A DNA stretch of 64,000 nucleotides from contig NZ_SMAG01000003.1 in NCBI RefSeq assembly GCF_004341825.1, positions 62,001 through 126,000 of the forward strand, written 5' to 3'. This DNA comes from Hazenella coriacea (GTDB lineage: Bacteria > Bacillota > Bacilli > Thermoactinomycetales > Thermoactinomycetaceae). Shown here one piece after another: positions 17,439 to 25,203 of this stretch. Both the position numbers and the translations under genes were made by a program. Within the stretch, counting starts at the first letter, position 1. Every line of letters begins with the position of its first letter. Below the pieces are notes generated by a model. That model had not been told where the DNA came from. It was given only the letters and a program-made list of their open reading frames with translations, and made no database searches.

Positions 17439-17822
17439 CACAATTCCTCCCATCAATTTGTTCGAAACAATAGTGTCGATCAGGCAATGATACACCTTTT
17501 TGGATCTTCACCTTTCATGAGCACACTGATCTCAGGTAAATGATCCATTTCTGACGCATAGTACATCGACACTATTAGCTTCAACCTATTTTCTCTGTGT
17601 ATGACCCACATCACCATTGAACTAGCATACTTCTCATTTGACTGACTCTCATTCATGAATGCACGTTCTATGACAAGGTCTCTGATAGTTTAGCGAGGTT
17701 CCGCTCGAAATAGTTTTAAATGTTTTTTGAACTATTTTATTTGAATTTATGCATTTCGTAAAGGATCTAAACAAAATAAGCTCCCAGCCCCCTTGATGAG
17801 AAACTTCTTTGTTCCCAATCCA
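17439..17822. other. Intergenic stretch with no recognised gene
   Basis: Upstream of pepA. No ORF with a ribosome site, no repeat copy and no RNA was recognised. The only clear signal, a terminator for the small gene at 17927, is listed separately. Confidence 0.6.
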
Positions 17823-17860
17823 TAAAAAAAGAACGTGCATCTTTATCATAAAGATACACG
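17823..17860 (-). terminator. Intrinsic terminator of the gene at 17927
   Basis: On the minus strand, CGTG.ATCTTTAT / ATAAAGAT.CACG stem with one mismatch, followed by TTCTTTTTTT. Confidence 0.85.
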
Positions 17861-17926
17861 TAAACCTTCGACATTTTAACTCTCTTTTCCTTTAGATTTT
17901 TATTCATCTAAAATAGACAGAATTGT

Positions 17927-18127
17927 TCAAAGCGCTTCTAGCATAAGCATCTCACGGCGTAATTCTTCAAGTCTTTCCTTACATTGCTCCATTTTATATT
18001 CGTTATTTTCTTGCATAGCCTCAAAAAGAAGGGCAAGTTCGTAATCCAACTCAAGTCTTAACACAGGAATACGCTCTTCAGGATCGCAGCATTTATAGGC
18101 CTTCATTACATCCTCCATGGTCACCAC
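17927..18127 (-). CDS. Small helical conserved protein next to yktB
   Basis: A 66-residue protein of almost entirely charged helix (LRLELDYELALLFEAM, then a coiled-coil-like CKERLEELRREMLMLEAL). GGGGAG lies upstream of a GTG-GTG-ACC-ATG start; the exact start could be any of the three. It resembles the tiny gene (ykzI) found between yktA and yktB in B. subtilis by position and size, but I cannot confirm that. Single gene with its own terminator. Function unknown. Confidence 0.65.
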   Translation of the reverse strand: MVTMEDVMKAYKCCDPEERIPVLRLELDYELALLFEAMQENNEYKMEQCKERLEELRREMLMLEAL

Positions 18128-18535
18128 TACTCCCCTTATCTCCTTCCATTAGGTTAATTTGCTTCCACACCAATATTTGGAAACATAAACTTGGCTACAG
18201 GATGCCCGCTTGAATCAGGGTTTAAACCGGGTTGATAAAGTTAGAATTATCCCCCGATTCCAAGGAGTCAAATGAAACTATCAATTGTAATGAGCTTTGA
18301 TTTACAAAGTAATTTGAGGTGATTCATCGTCTCCCAACTGTCAGATTCGTTCGATCTAAAACACTCTAACTATATTTCTATTATTTTAAATATTCTATGT
18401 AACTATACTTTGAATGGGAACGGTGTTCATTCTACTAATTTCTATTATTTCATAGAAGCTAATTAACAAAATCCCACAATGTTTGTTTCCGACGAGGTTG
18501 TGATAAGATAAGGATATTAAACTAAAGACATCGGG
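18128..18535. other. Divergent intergenic region upstream of yktB
   Basis: 408 bp without a gene. It holds a 13-bp direct repeat, ATTTCTATTATTT at 18374-18386 and 18438-18450. No convincing promoter hexamers or RNA were found. Confidence 0.5.
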
Positions 18536-19174
18536 ATGGTGAATCGAATGACACTCCCTGTACTAACTTCAGAGGACTTTGCAGTTTTTCAGATCGCTGG
18601 ATTGGAAAATCGGATGGAATCTTTAAAAAGACAGATTCGACCCAAATTCGAAATCATCGGTGAACAAATGTCACCCTTCCTTACCATGTTGGTTCAAGAA
18701 CCTGTCTCAGTACATATCGCCAAGCATGCTCGACGAACTGTAAACCCACCCGAAGAGACTTGGTTGGCTTGGTCTACCAATAAACGGGGGTACAAAGCTC
18801 ACCCACACTTTCAGTTTGGATTACGTGATACATATGCTTTTATCTGGTTCGCTTTAATCTACGAATGCCAACAAAAAAGCTCTTTTGCCCGCAATCTAAA
18901 GTCTCAGTTCGATCAAGTTTGGCATCAGATTCCCGATACATTTTATATATCCCAAGATCATACCAAGGATGAAGTAATTCAGAAAAAAGAGATGAACGAT
19001 GAACAAGTTCATAAAATGTTAGATCGATTGGAAAAAGTAAAGAAAGCTGAGTTTTTATGTGGACAAGTCATCTCAAGACAAGAAGCGACACAATTAAATG
19101 GAGAGCAATTATTAAAAAAAATAGAAAGTACCTTTCAAACTGTTCATCCACTATACCAACTCTCTTTTGTATGA
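18536..19174 (+). CDS. yktB: DUF1054 protein YktB
   Basis: A 212-residue soluble protein of the DUF1054/UPF0637 family. Family segments include VSVHIAKHARRTVNPPEETWLAW (residues 62-84, split), NKRGYKAHPHFQFGL, and QVHKMLDRLEKVKKAEFLCG. Two in-frame starts (18536, 18548) are possible; no strong ribosome site distinguishes them. It precedes speA, as in B. subtilis. Function unknown. Confidence 0.85.
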   Translation: MVNRMTLPVLTSEDFAVFQIAGLENRMESLKRQIRPKFEIIGEQMSPFLTMLVQEPVSVHIAKHARRTVNPPEETWLAWSTNKRGYKAHPHFQFGLRDTYAFIWFALIYECQQKSSFARNLKSQFDQVWHQIPDTFYISQDHTKDEVIQKKEMNDEQVHKMLDRLEKVKKAEFLCGQVISRQEATQLNGEQLLKKIESTFQTVHPLYQLSFV

Positions 19175-19214
19175 GACAGAAGCTCATGGAAATCATTGGA
19201 TCATATACAAGCCG

Positions 19215-19242
19215 AAACCCCCTAAAGATAAGGGGTTTTTTT
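19215..19242 (+). terminator. Intrinsic terminator of yktB
   Basis: AACCCC / GGGGTT stem with a CTAAAGATA-type loop followed by seven T. Confidence 0.85.
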
Positions 19243-19301
19243 ATGTCCATATAACATTACTTTTTTAGCATAATTTTTTTCTTTTGTTCTGATATGGATT
19301 T

Positions 19302-19310
19302 TGTTATACT
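19302..19310 (+). promoter_or_regulatory. Extended -10 promoter for speA
   Basis: TGTTATACT is an extended -10 element (TG-N-TATACT); TTGTTC lies 15 bp upstream as a weak -35. The start would fall about 35 bp before speA. Confidence 0.5.
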
Positions 19311-19350
19311 ATCCGTCGTGCATATTAATTGATAAAGGTAGGCAAGCCTC

Positions 19351-20811
19351 ATGATCGACCGTCAACATCATACACCCTTATTTACGAAGTTAAAGGAACA
19401 CGCCAAACGAAATCCTATTCAGTTCCATATTCCTGGACATAAAAAAGGACAAGGAATGGACCCTGAGTTTCGAGACTTTATAGGTACCAATGCTTTGTCT
19501 ATTGATCTTATAAATATTGAGCCTTTGGATGATCTTCATTTTCCACACGGCATTATTCGAGATGCTCAAGAACTGGCAGCTGAAGCTTTTGGTGCCGACC
19601 ACACCTTTTTTTCTGTTCAAGGTACAAGCGGTGCCATTATGACCATGGTAATGGCTGTCTGTACACCTGGAGATAAGATTATCGTTCCCCGTAATGTACA
19701 CAAATCAGTTCTTTCTGCCATCATCTTAGCAGGAGGGCACCCCATTTTTGTTCATCCTGAAATGGATGAGCGTTTGGGGATTGCTCATGGAATTACAGCC
19801 GCTGAAGTAGAAAAAGCTTTGGATCGACATCCTGATGCGAAAGCTGTTCTAGTCATCAATCCCACTTACTATGGAGTAGCAGGGAATTTGAAAGATATTG
19901 TTAAGCGTGTACATCGTAGAGGAATTCCTGTACTCGTTGATGAGGCCCATGGAGTTTTGACACATTTTCATGACCGTCTTCCGATCTCAGCGATGGATGC
20001 AGGTGCAGATATGGCTGCGACGAGTGTTCATAAACTTGGAGGCTCTTTAACGCAAAGCTCGATTCTTAATCTAAAAGAAGGTCTCGTCAACCCACGACGT
20101 GTACAATCAATTATCAGCATGTTAACCACCACCTCAACTTCATATCTCTTGCTTGCTTCTTTGGATACAGCACGTCGATATCTAATGATCGAAGGTCAAC
20201 AAGTGATTGAAAAAACACTCCAACTAGCTGATTATGCGCGTAGGCAGATCAATGAAATCCCTGGTCTTTTCTGTGTAGGTCGTGAGTGGCTAGATGGAGA
20301 TGATCGATATGATTTAGACGAAACCAAATTACTCATTCACCTGGAAAACATGGGAATCACGGGCAATGATGCCGAGCGATGGTTACGAGAGCATTACAAC
20401 ATTGAAGTAGAACTCAGTGATTTATACAACATTTTGTGTTTGATCACCTCTGGAGATAGTGAAGAAACAATTTCAATCTTAATTCAAGCGCTACAGGATT
20501 TATCTAGACACTTTTATTCACCAGACCGTTCACTTCAAGTGCATATTCATTTACCTGAGATTCCAGAGCTCGCTTTATCTCCCCGTGATGCGTTTTACAG
20601 TGATACGATTTCCGTTCCATTGACTCAATCAGCAGGGCAAATTATTGCTGAATTTATTATGATTTATCCGCCTGGAATTCCTGTTTTATTACCTGGTGAA
20701 CGAATTACGCAAGAAAACATTAATTATATTTTGGAGCATATTGAAGCAGACTTACCTGTTCAAGGCACTGAAGATCCTTCCTTACAGATGGTCAAAGTGA
20801 TTAAAGAGTGA
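19351..20811 (+). CDS. speA: Orn/Lys/Arg decarboxylase, probably arginine decarboxylase
   Basis: A 486-residue PLP enzyme. It opens with FHIPGHKKGQGMDPEF, a hallmark of the bacillary SpeA/YaaO group, with LVDEAHG as PLP-contact segment and SVHKLGGSLTQSS holding the PLP-binding lysine. The C-terminal GIPVLLPGERI is also typical. Length equals B. subtilis SpeA (490), which makes agmatine from arginine for polyamine synthesis; lysine or ornithine cannot be excluded by sequence alone. Synteny with yktB and SR1P supports speA. Confidence 0.88.
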   Translation: MIDRQHHTPLFTKLKEHAKRNPIQFHIPGHKKGQGMDPEFRDFIGTNALSIDLINIEPLDDLHFPHGIIRDAQELAAEAFGADHTFFSVQGTSGAIMTMVMAVCTPGDKIIVPRNVHKSVLSAIILAGGHPIFVHPEMDERLGIAHGITAAEVEKALDRHPDAKAVLVINPTYYGVAGNLKDIVKRVHRRGIPVLVDEAHGVLTHFHDRLPISAMDAGADMAATSVHKLGGSLTQSSILNLKEGLVNPRRVQSIISMLTTTSTSYLLLASLDTARRYLMIEGQQVIEKTLQLADYARRQINEIPGLFCVGREWLDGDDRYDLDETKLLIHLENMGITGNDAERWLREHYNIEVELSDLYNILCLITSGDSEETISILIQALQDLSRHFYSPDRSLQVHIHLPEIPELALSPRDAFYSDTISVPLTQSAGQIIAEFIMIYPPGIPVLLPGERITQENINYILEHIEADLPVQGTEDPSLQMVKVIKE

Positions 20812-20845
20812 GAGATCATAGCATCACAAAAATAATGATTAAATA

Positions 20846-20885
20846 ATAAGCCACTAGGATTTTCATTCATCCTAGTGGCTTATTT
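20846..20885. terminator. Bidirectional terminator between speA and the SR1P gene
   Basis: Thirteen-base arms AAGCCACTAGGAT and ATCCTAGTGGCTT with T-rich sequence on both sides. It can end both speA and the minus-strand SR1-like RNA. Confidence 0.85.
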
Positions 20886-20972
20886 AATTTTAAAAGTGTA
20901 AACAATCCTTATATATATGTGCTAATTACTTGAAGTGTATCAACATTTTGTGAAGAACAACTCATCAGACCA

Positions 20973-21110
20973 CTATGCTACGCTATTACAAGATGATTGC
21001 TCCTCTCTTTTAGAACAACCCTGACATATTCCATAAAGAGTCCCCACTTTTTCCGCTTCTACATACTCAATAACTTCATCACAACATTGACAAACAATCA
21101 CTTCCAACAT
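20973..21110 (-). CDS. sr1P: GapA-binding peptide SR1P
   Basis: A 45-residue peptide gene with an ATG at 21108-21110 after GGGAGGAATC and a TAG at 20973. The sequence carries IVCQCCDEVIEY and EKVGTLYGICQGC, matching the SR1P family (IVCQ.C.E.I.Y, EKV..LYG.C) with two CxxC-type pairs. In B. subtilis the peptide binds glyceraldehyde-3-phosphate dehydrogenase GapA and stimulates RNase J1. Position next to speA is conserved. The C-terminal seven residues (SSCNSVA) go beyond the usual 39-residue length. Confidence 0.85.
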   Translation of the reverse strand: MLEVIVCQCCDEVIEYVEAEKVGTLYGICQGCSKREEQSSCNSVA

Positions 21111-21272
21111 GATTCCTCCCTTCACCCAAGCATTTTATCCATCGTTACACTTGCATTTTCTGATAAATTTACACTCCATTTAATTAGAATCTTTATATGA
21201 GTATTTTTTTCATTAAAACAAGCTACTTGATTTCTAATATATTTAAGTTGTTTCACACAGGGTCGAGTAGAA

Positions 21273-21310
21273 TGACATAAATAGTATATTAAGATATACT
21301 ATTTATGTCA
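21273..21310. repeat. Perfect AT-rich 17-bp palindrome with 4-nt loop
   Basis: TGACATAAATAGTATAT and ATATACTATTTATGTCA flank TAAG with no mismatch. It lies 163 bp upstream of the SR1P start and is separate from the DUF3055 terminator. Just before it, 21223-21255 resembles the right end of the dispersed repeat. Confidence 0.8.
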
Positions 21311-21351
21311 ATAATAGCAAATGTGTTAGGGTTATATCACTTCATTAACAT

Positions 21352-21382
21352 AAAAAAGACCAAATCACTAAGGATTTGGTCC
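21352..21382 (-). terminator. Intrinsic terminator of the DUF3055 gene
   Basis: GACCAAATC / GATTTGGTC nine-base stem followed by TTTTTT on the minus strand. Confidence 0.85.
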
Positions 21383-21397
21383 AATAATAGTCATGGA

Positions 21398-21697
21398 TCA
21401 CTCTGCTTCTGCTTCCATCGTAGCAGGCGGAAGGTTATTTTTGAAAAAAACAGCAATCTCTTCCGCTTCACCCATTGACCGCAGGTTGAAAATCTTCTTG
21501 AGATACTCTAAATTATCAGCATCTTCTAAAGATAGTAACGAGGAGCGACCTGTTTGCATACAAATCACAAGAGGTTTACCGAAAAACATGCGAGTATACA
21601 CGATCCCGAAGTCATAACGTCCATTTTCCGAAATAAACCCGACAAACCGTACCTGAGAATGTTCGGATTCGTCATATAAGCGTTCATAAAAACTCAT
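21398..21697 (-). CDS. DUF3055 family protein
   Basis: A 99-residue soluble protein resembling the DUF3055 family: an N-terminal YERLYDESEHSQVRFVGF, then YTRMFFGKPLVICMQTGR and a helical acidic tail. AGGAGGAG precedes the ATG. It is a single gene with its own terminator. Function unknown. Confidence 0.65.
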   Translation of the reverse strand: MSFYERLYDESEHSQVRFVGFISENGRYDFGIVYTRMFFGKPLVICMQTGRSSLLSLEDADNLEYLKKIFNLRSMGEAEEIAVFFKNNLPPATMEAEAE

Positions 21698-21831
21698 GGC
21701 ATTCTCCTCCTCGCTGGATTTTAGAAGATATTTGACTGAGTAAACAGAATGACCCTAACGACCACAAATTGTTTACTAAGTTAGATATTTTAATATATTT
21801 TACCACATGGGGAACATGATGAAAACAAGTT

Positions 21832-22266
21832 TCACGATTCTTTCACCTTCGTTTCAAACAATGAACCCAATTCACAAAATAAAGAAACATCTTCATCATC
21901 AATGAGTCCACCTGGCTCCCCTACAACTACGATTTCTCCAAGTAAGTGATGTCCATGATAAAAAGGGACAAAAATCATAGTTCTTAACCCCACTCTTTCT
22001 CTTACAACACTTCCTCGAACAGCAGCCATACTAAAATATCCTTCTCCAAAAGGAATCTGTTCAGGTAATAATTTTTTTCCTTGATGAAAACGCTGTTGAA
22101 ATTGTTCATCTTCAGTAAGATAGATACTGACACTTTGATACACATCTACTTTTTCCACCAGAACATCGCATACAAATTGATATAACCGATCCAATTGACC
22201 GAAGCACTGGTCTGACACGACGCCAATCTCAGAGCGTAACTCGTCCAATAGATCCGCCTTACGCAT
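21832..22266 (-). CDS. Small GAF-domain protein
   Basis: A 144-residue protein almost entirely a GAF-like ligand-sensing domain: an N-terminal helix, VYQSVSIYLTEDEQF, IPFGEGYFSMAAVRG and a final strand HLLGEIVVVGEP. No output domain is attached. Start 22266 follows GGAGGAG; the longer frame has no ribosome site. It resembles free methionine sulfoxide reductase-like stand-alone GAF proteins in length, but the catalytic cysteines of that enzyme are not evident. Divergent from the DUF1885 gene. Confidence 0.7.
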   Translation of the reverse strand: MRKADLLDELRSEIGVVSDQCFGQLDRLYQFVCDVLVEKVDVYQSVSIYLTEDEQFQQRFHQGKKLLPEQIPFGEGYFSMAAVRGSVVRERVGLRTMIFVPFYHGHHLLGEIVVVGEPGGLIDDEDVSLFCELGSLFETKVKES

Positions 22267-22446
22267 CAAAAACTCCTCCACATTTCGTAATACCCTCAAA
22301 GTAAAAAAAGTTTATCATATGATTTCACCGAAAACAATCATATAAGGAATTTTCCCTAAATACAATCAACGTATTTGCGCTAATATTCACTCACATGCTA
22401 AGATGAGTAGAGACGAAATTGCTATTTCGTACAAGGAGAGATCAGA

Positions 22447-22866
22447 TTGAGTAAAAGCGCATATATCCGCTTGGTAAAAGGTTCAAAACAAAGCGAAATT
22501 ACCTTAGATGAGGTAAAGCAACTTTTAATACATTACCAAGAGATGACAGGTTATACAGGTCAACAGCTGTCTTGGGATTATCAACAAGCTGCTTTTCCTT
22601 ATGAAATGACTGAGAAAGAGCAAGAGGGAATTTGTTATCTCGTTTTAAAAGGGAAGAACCCAGAGGAAAATAATTACTTAATGATCGGTCACGGACAAGA
22701 AGAAGAGTCTGGTACTCAATATGTACAAATCGTCTTACCTGACCGTGCAACGCATGGGGATCTTGCCAAAGCCAATGAGTTTTCCAAATATCTAGCTAAA
22801 AAGCTCGCTGGCGAACTCCAATTACTTAACGGTCGAATCATGTATTTTAATCAACGAAAAGGTTAA
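22447..22866 (+). CDS. DUF1885 family protein
   Basis: A 139-residue soluble protein, of the DUF1885 family of bacilli by overall pattern (SAYIRLVKGSKQSEITLDEV at the start; FSKYLAKKLAGELQLLNGR, near the end). The start is TTG at 22447-22449 with AAGGAGAG six bases upstream. TTGCGC and TAAGAT about 18 bp apart near 22373-22402 could be its promoter. Function unknown. Confidence 0.75.
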   Translation: MSKSAYIRLVKGSKQSEITLDEVKQLLIHYQEMTGYTGQQLSWDYQQAAFPYEMTEKEQEGICYLVLKGKNPEENNYLMIGHGQEEESGTQYVQIVLPDRATHGDLAKANEFSKYLAKKLAGELQLLNGRIMYFNQRKG

Positions 22867-22871
22867 TTCTA

Positions 22872-22919
22872 TTAAAAAAAGAACCCCAGCATTCTATGTA
22901 TAATTTGATTGCTGGGGTC
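22872..22919 (-). terminator. Terminator of the HTH-TPR/peptide operon
   Basis: ACCCCAGCA / TGCTGGGGT stem with an 18-base loop, followed on the minus strand by TTCTTTTTTT. It lies 100 bp beyond the 14-codon ORF, so the ORF is inside the regulator transcript. Confidence 0.8.
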
Positions 22920-23019
22920 ACACTACACAAACATATTTAAAGAAGCTGTCCGTAGAGGAATCAAACGGGATCATTATGTTGACATTTCATAGAGCTTAGA
23001 GGTCCGTCAGTTAGGCCCG

Positions 23020-23064
23020 CTAGCCACCTGGCGGATCATCACTCAAGCGAACTTGACGACTCAT
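23020..23064 (-). CDS. 14-codon peptide ORF coupled to the HTH-TPR regulator
   Basis: The ORF encodes MSRQVRLSDDPPGG and ends in TAG. Its ATG overlaps the TGA stop of the regulator (ATGA). The ribosome site is AAAGGAGGTGA, an 11-base perfect complement of the 16S rRNA 3' end, nine bases before the ATG and embedded in the regulator's last codons. No hydrophobic export signal is present. In RNPP systems (Rap, NprR, PlcR, AimR) a peptide gene follows the TPR receptor, so a signal peptide is inferred; the sequence itself is not one I recognise. Confidence 0.7.
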   Translation of the reverse strand: MSRQVRLSDDPPGG

Positions 23065-24380
23065 ACCTGTTCACCTCCTTTCAATAACAAAACTTCTACG
23101 TGATATAATCTTTCGACACACTTTCTAAATTGTTCAGGATCTTTCTTTTCCCAACACTGACCTAGTTTGATTAAAACCTCATGTTCCTGATTATGAAAAC
23201 CATGTTGTTGAGACTGTTCCAATGCTCTGGAGTACGGGACAAGTGCTTCGTTGATCAATCCTTGTTTGAGAAAACAATCTCCTAAAGCGATTAGCGCCTC
23301 ATTAAAGCGAAGGGCGTTATTTGTTCTTTGACCGATTTGTAACGCTTCTTCTAACACTGATTGCGCCTGACACCACTTATTTTGTTCTAGATAAACAAGC
23401 CCCAACTGAGTATATACTGAGATATATAAATATTCCTTTCTCATTTTTTCCTTTAAATTTAATGCTGTAAGAAAACAATTTTCCGCCTCATCCAGATCTC
23501 CTAACTTAATATACGTACTTCCTAAGGTTGTCCACAATTCAAATGATCGCTCATACATCTTATTAATTCGCGCCAGTTCAATCCCTTTTTGTGCATAAGA
23601 AACAGATTCCTCAAGCAGCTTTAACTTTTGTAAAATAATCGCTCTCATTTCATACATGGTCAAGATGACTTCTATATTCTCGATTTCATGGATTTGTGAC
23701 CACATCGCATCCAACCATCGTAATGCTTCTTCAGTTCGGTTTAGTTTCTCTAAATAGATCACTTTACAAACTAAAAGCACATGCTTGTAATAACACCTTT
23801 CCCCACCTTCGACAAATACCTCCAATCCCTCATCTACATATTTAAGCGCCTGGTCCAAATCATTGATAAAATATAATATTCTTGCAATTTCATTTAGACT
23901 ACCCGCCTTAATATTTGTTTGTTTTAACTCAGCTGTTCGCTCAACAAGACGAATCGATTCAAAAAAATAATTTTGTGCTTTCTGCCAATTTTTCTTTTGA
24001 AAGTAACATTTTCCCTTTAAAAAATAAATAACTGCCGCTAATGGATGAGAACTGTGAATAGAAATCGTCTTTAACTGTTCTAATCCTTTATCTGCACCCA
24101 TCAAATCAATGATGTTTTCAATATATATTAGCCGTGTTTTTATTTTTTCCTCTTTTTCTTTCTCCTCAATCATCAGTTCAGGTAATTTCTCCAAACATAA
24201 GCCTAATTTATTGGCAAAGTAGTTGACTTTTTCATCATTCACATTAGGCATTCCCCGCTCAATATTACTAATCGTTGATGGGGAGATCTGTTCATCGGCC
24301 AAGTCTTCCATTCTCAAACCAAGCTCTTTTCTCTTTTTTCTTAGAAGTTCACCAAGCTTAATCATATTTAAATGTGTCAC
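23061..24380 (-). CDS. HTH-TPR (RNPP-like) transcriptional regulator
   Basis: A 439-residue protein. Residues about 7-62 are a Xre-type helix-turn-helix (LGELLRKKRKELGLRMEDLA, SPSTISNIERG). Residues about 90-430 are repeated TPR helices, e.g. LIYFLKGKCYFQKKNWQKAQNYFFESI-type units and TLGSTYIKLGDLDEAENCF. This is the architecture of NprR/PlcR/AimR-like peptide-responsive regulators. The start is GTG at 24378-24380 after AAGGGGTGA. A 14-codon ORF follows in the same transcript. Targets are unknown; the divergent small gene at 24698 is one candidate. Confidence 0.85.
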   Translation of the reverse strand: MTHLNMIKLGELLRKKRKELGLRMEDLADEQISPSTISNIERGMPNVNDEKVNYFANKLGLCLEKLPELMIEEKEKEEKIKTRLIYIENIIDLMGADKGLEQLKTISIHSSHPLAAVIYFLKGKCYFQKKNWQKAQNYFFESIRLVERTAELKQTNIKAGSLNEIARILYFINDLDQALKYVDEGLEVFVEGGERCYYKHVLLVCKVIYLEKLNRTEEALRWLDAMWSQIHEIENIEVILTMYEMRAIILQKLKLLEESVSYAQKGIELARINKMYERSFELWTTLGSTYIKLGDLDEAENCFLTALNLKEKMRKEYLYISVYTQLGLVYLEQNKWCQAQSVLEEALQIGQRTNNALRFNEALIALGDCFLKQGLINEALVPYSRALEQSQQHGFHNQEHEVLIKLGQCWEKKDPEQFRKCVERLYHVEVLLLKGGEQV

Positions 24381-24568
24381 CGACTCACCCCTTCAAAATT
24401 AAATCAACACCAATATCCTTCTACATGAGGCTATTTTTTCCTCTGTTCAAAATTGATTTTTGCAATTGCAATGGACACTTTTACAATTACACTCATTTGA
24501 GATATTGGCACTTCGATTTTGATAATATTTTCAAGGGAAAGCCACTTAATGGGTAGATTTTTTATTAT

Positions 24569-24597
24569 TTGATAAATTTTTACAAATAGCTTATACT
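24569..24597 (+). promoter_or_regulatory. Sigma-A type promoter for the gene at 24698
   Basis: TTGATA at 24569-24574 and TATACT at 24592-24597 with exactly 17 bp between them. A TATAAT-like TTATAAT overlaps downstream. Confidence 0.65.
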
Positions 24598-24640
24598 TAT
24601 AATCAACCACAGAAAAAGAAATTTGTCAATGAACAATTTC

Positions 24641-24654
24641 AGAACAAATGTTCT
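24641..24654. promoter_or_regulatory. LexA/DinR-like SOS box
   Basis: AGAACAAATGTTCT has the core GAAC-N4-GTTC with the central AAAT fitting the RNRY spacing rule of the B. subtilis consensus CGAACRNRYGTTCG; only the outer bases differ. It lies between the promoter and the ATG at 24698, where a repressor could block elongation. Confidence 0.45.
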
Positions 24655-24697
24655 ATGAGTGTTCTCTAATCCATTTACAGAAGAGGTGTTGTACAAA

Positions 24698-24997
24698 ATG
24701 CTAAAAATAAGAGTTATGGGAAAAGCCGATTTACTTAACCATTTTATGAGTGACTTTAAATCACATCCCCAGTACCAGATTAAGTTAGAATCAAAAAGCT
24801 ATCCCTGCACCCCCAATAATGAAGGGATGGTATTTGCCAACTTTGAATTTAAACCTCGACATCGCCGCTCATTAACAGTAACTTTATTTACCACAAACAA
24901 CAAAGAATTAGAGCTAAACCTATTAGATGGACAAGCTGTCGAAATAGATCAAGGAGTTACTTTTATTAATGGAAAAGTGCTCGACATCTTCTCTTAA
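24698..24997 (+). CDS. Small conserved protein, possibly DUF3970/YvzF-like
   Basis: A 99-residue protein. It opens with LKIRVMGKADLLNHFMSDF, similar in layout to DUF3970 proteins, and continues with beta-rich sequence. The ATG at 24698 follows GAGGTG; an earlier GTG at 24659 lacks a ribosome site. Family assignment is weak. It has a clear sigma-A promoter and a LexA-like box, and is divergent from the HTH-TPR regulator. Function unknown. Confidence 0.6.
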   Translation: MLKIRVMGKADLLNHFMSDFKSHPQYQIKLESKSYPCTPNNEGMVFANFEFKPRHRRSLTVTLFTTNNKELELNLLDGQAVEIDQGVTFINGKVLDIFS

Positions 24998-25162
24998 CTT
25001 CTTCTTTTCTCCTAAAATAACGCTATTATTACTGCATAATCTTCGTTCTAAACAACCTACTCTCTTTTTACTTTTCATCGTCCTGGTCGTCTACATATGA
25101 CACCCCTAATCATTTAGCTAAGCAATCTCTTTTTAGGACTCAATCTCTCAAAACTAAATGAA

Positions 25163-25200
25163 ATAAAGAAGCGCCCTTCCGTGGACAGAGGGCGCTTAAA
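25163..25200 (-). terminator. Intrinsic terminator of the PAP2 gene
   Basis: AAGCGCCCT / AGGGCGCTT stem; T-rich on the minus strand after the stem. Confidence 0.8.
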
Positions 25201-25203
25201 TTT

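Larger units (their letters stand above)
20846..21180 (-). ncRNA. Candidate SR1-like dual-function RNA
   Basis: In B. subtilis SR1 is a small RNA next to speA that both base-pairs with ahrC mRNA and encodes the peptide SR1P. Here the same peptide gene lies convergent to speA, and the shared terminator at 20846 would give a transcript of about 250-330 nt. The 5' end is a guess; regulatory base-pairing cannot be judged from this window. Confidence 0.4.

Noticed and set aside
17439-17600. A further copy of the dispersed repeat
   Set aside because: Only short, unordered matches such as TTTTCTCTG; the block order is missing.
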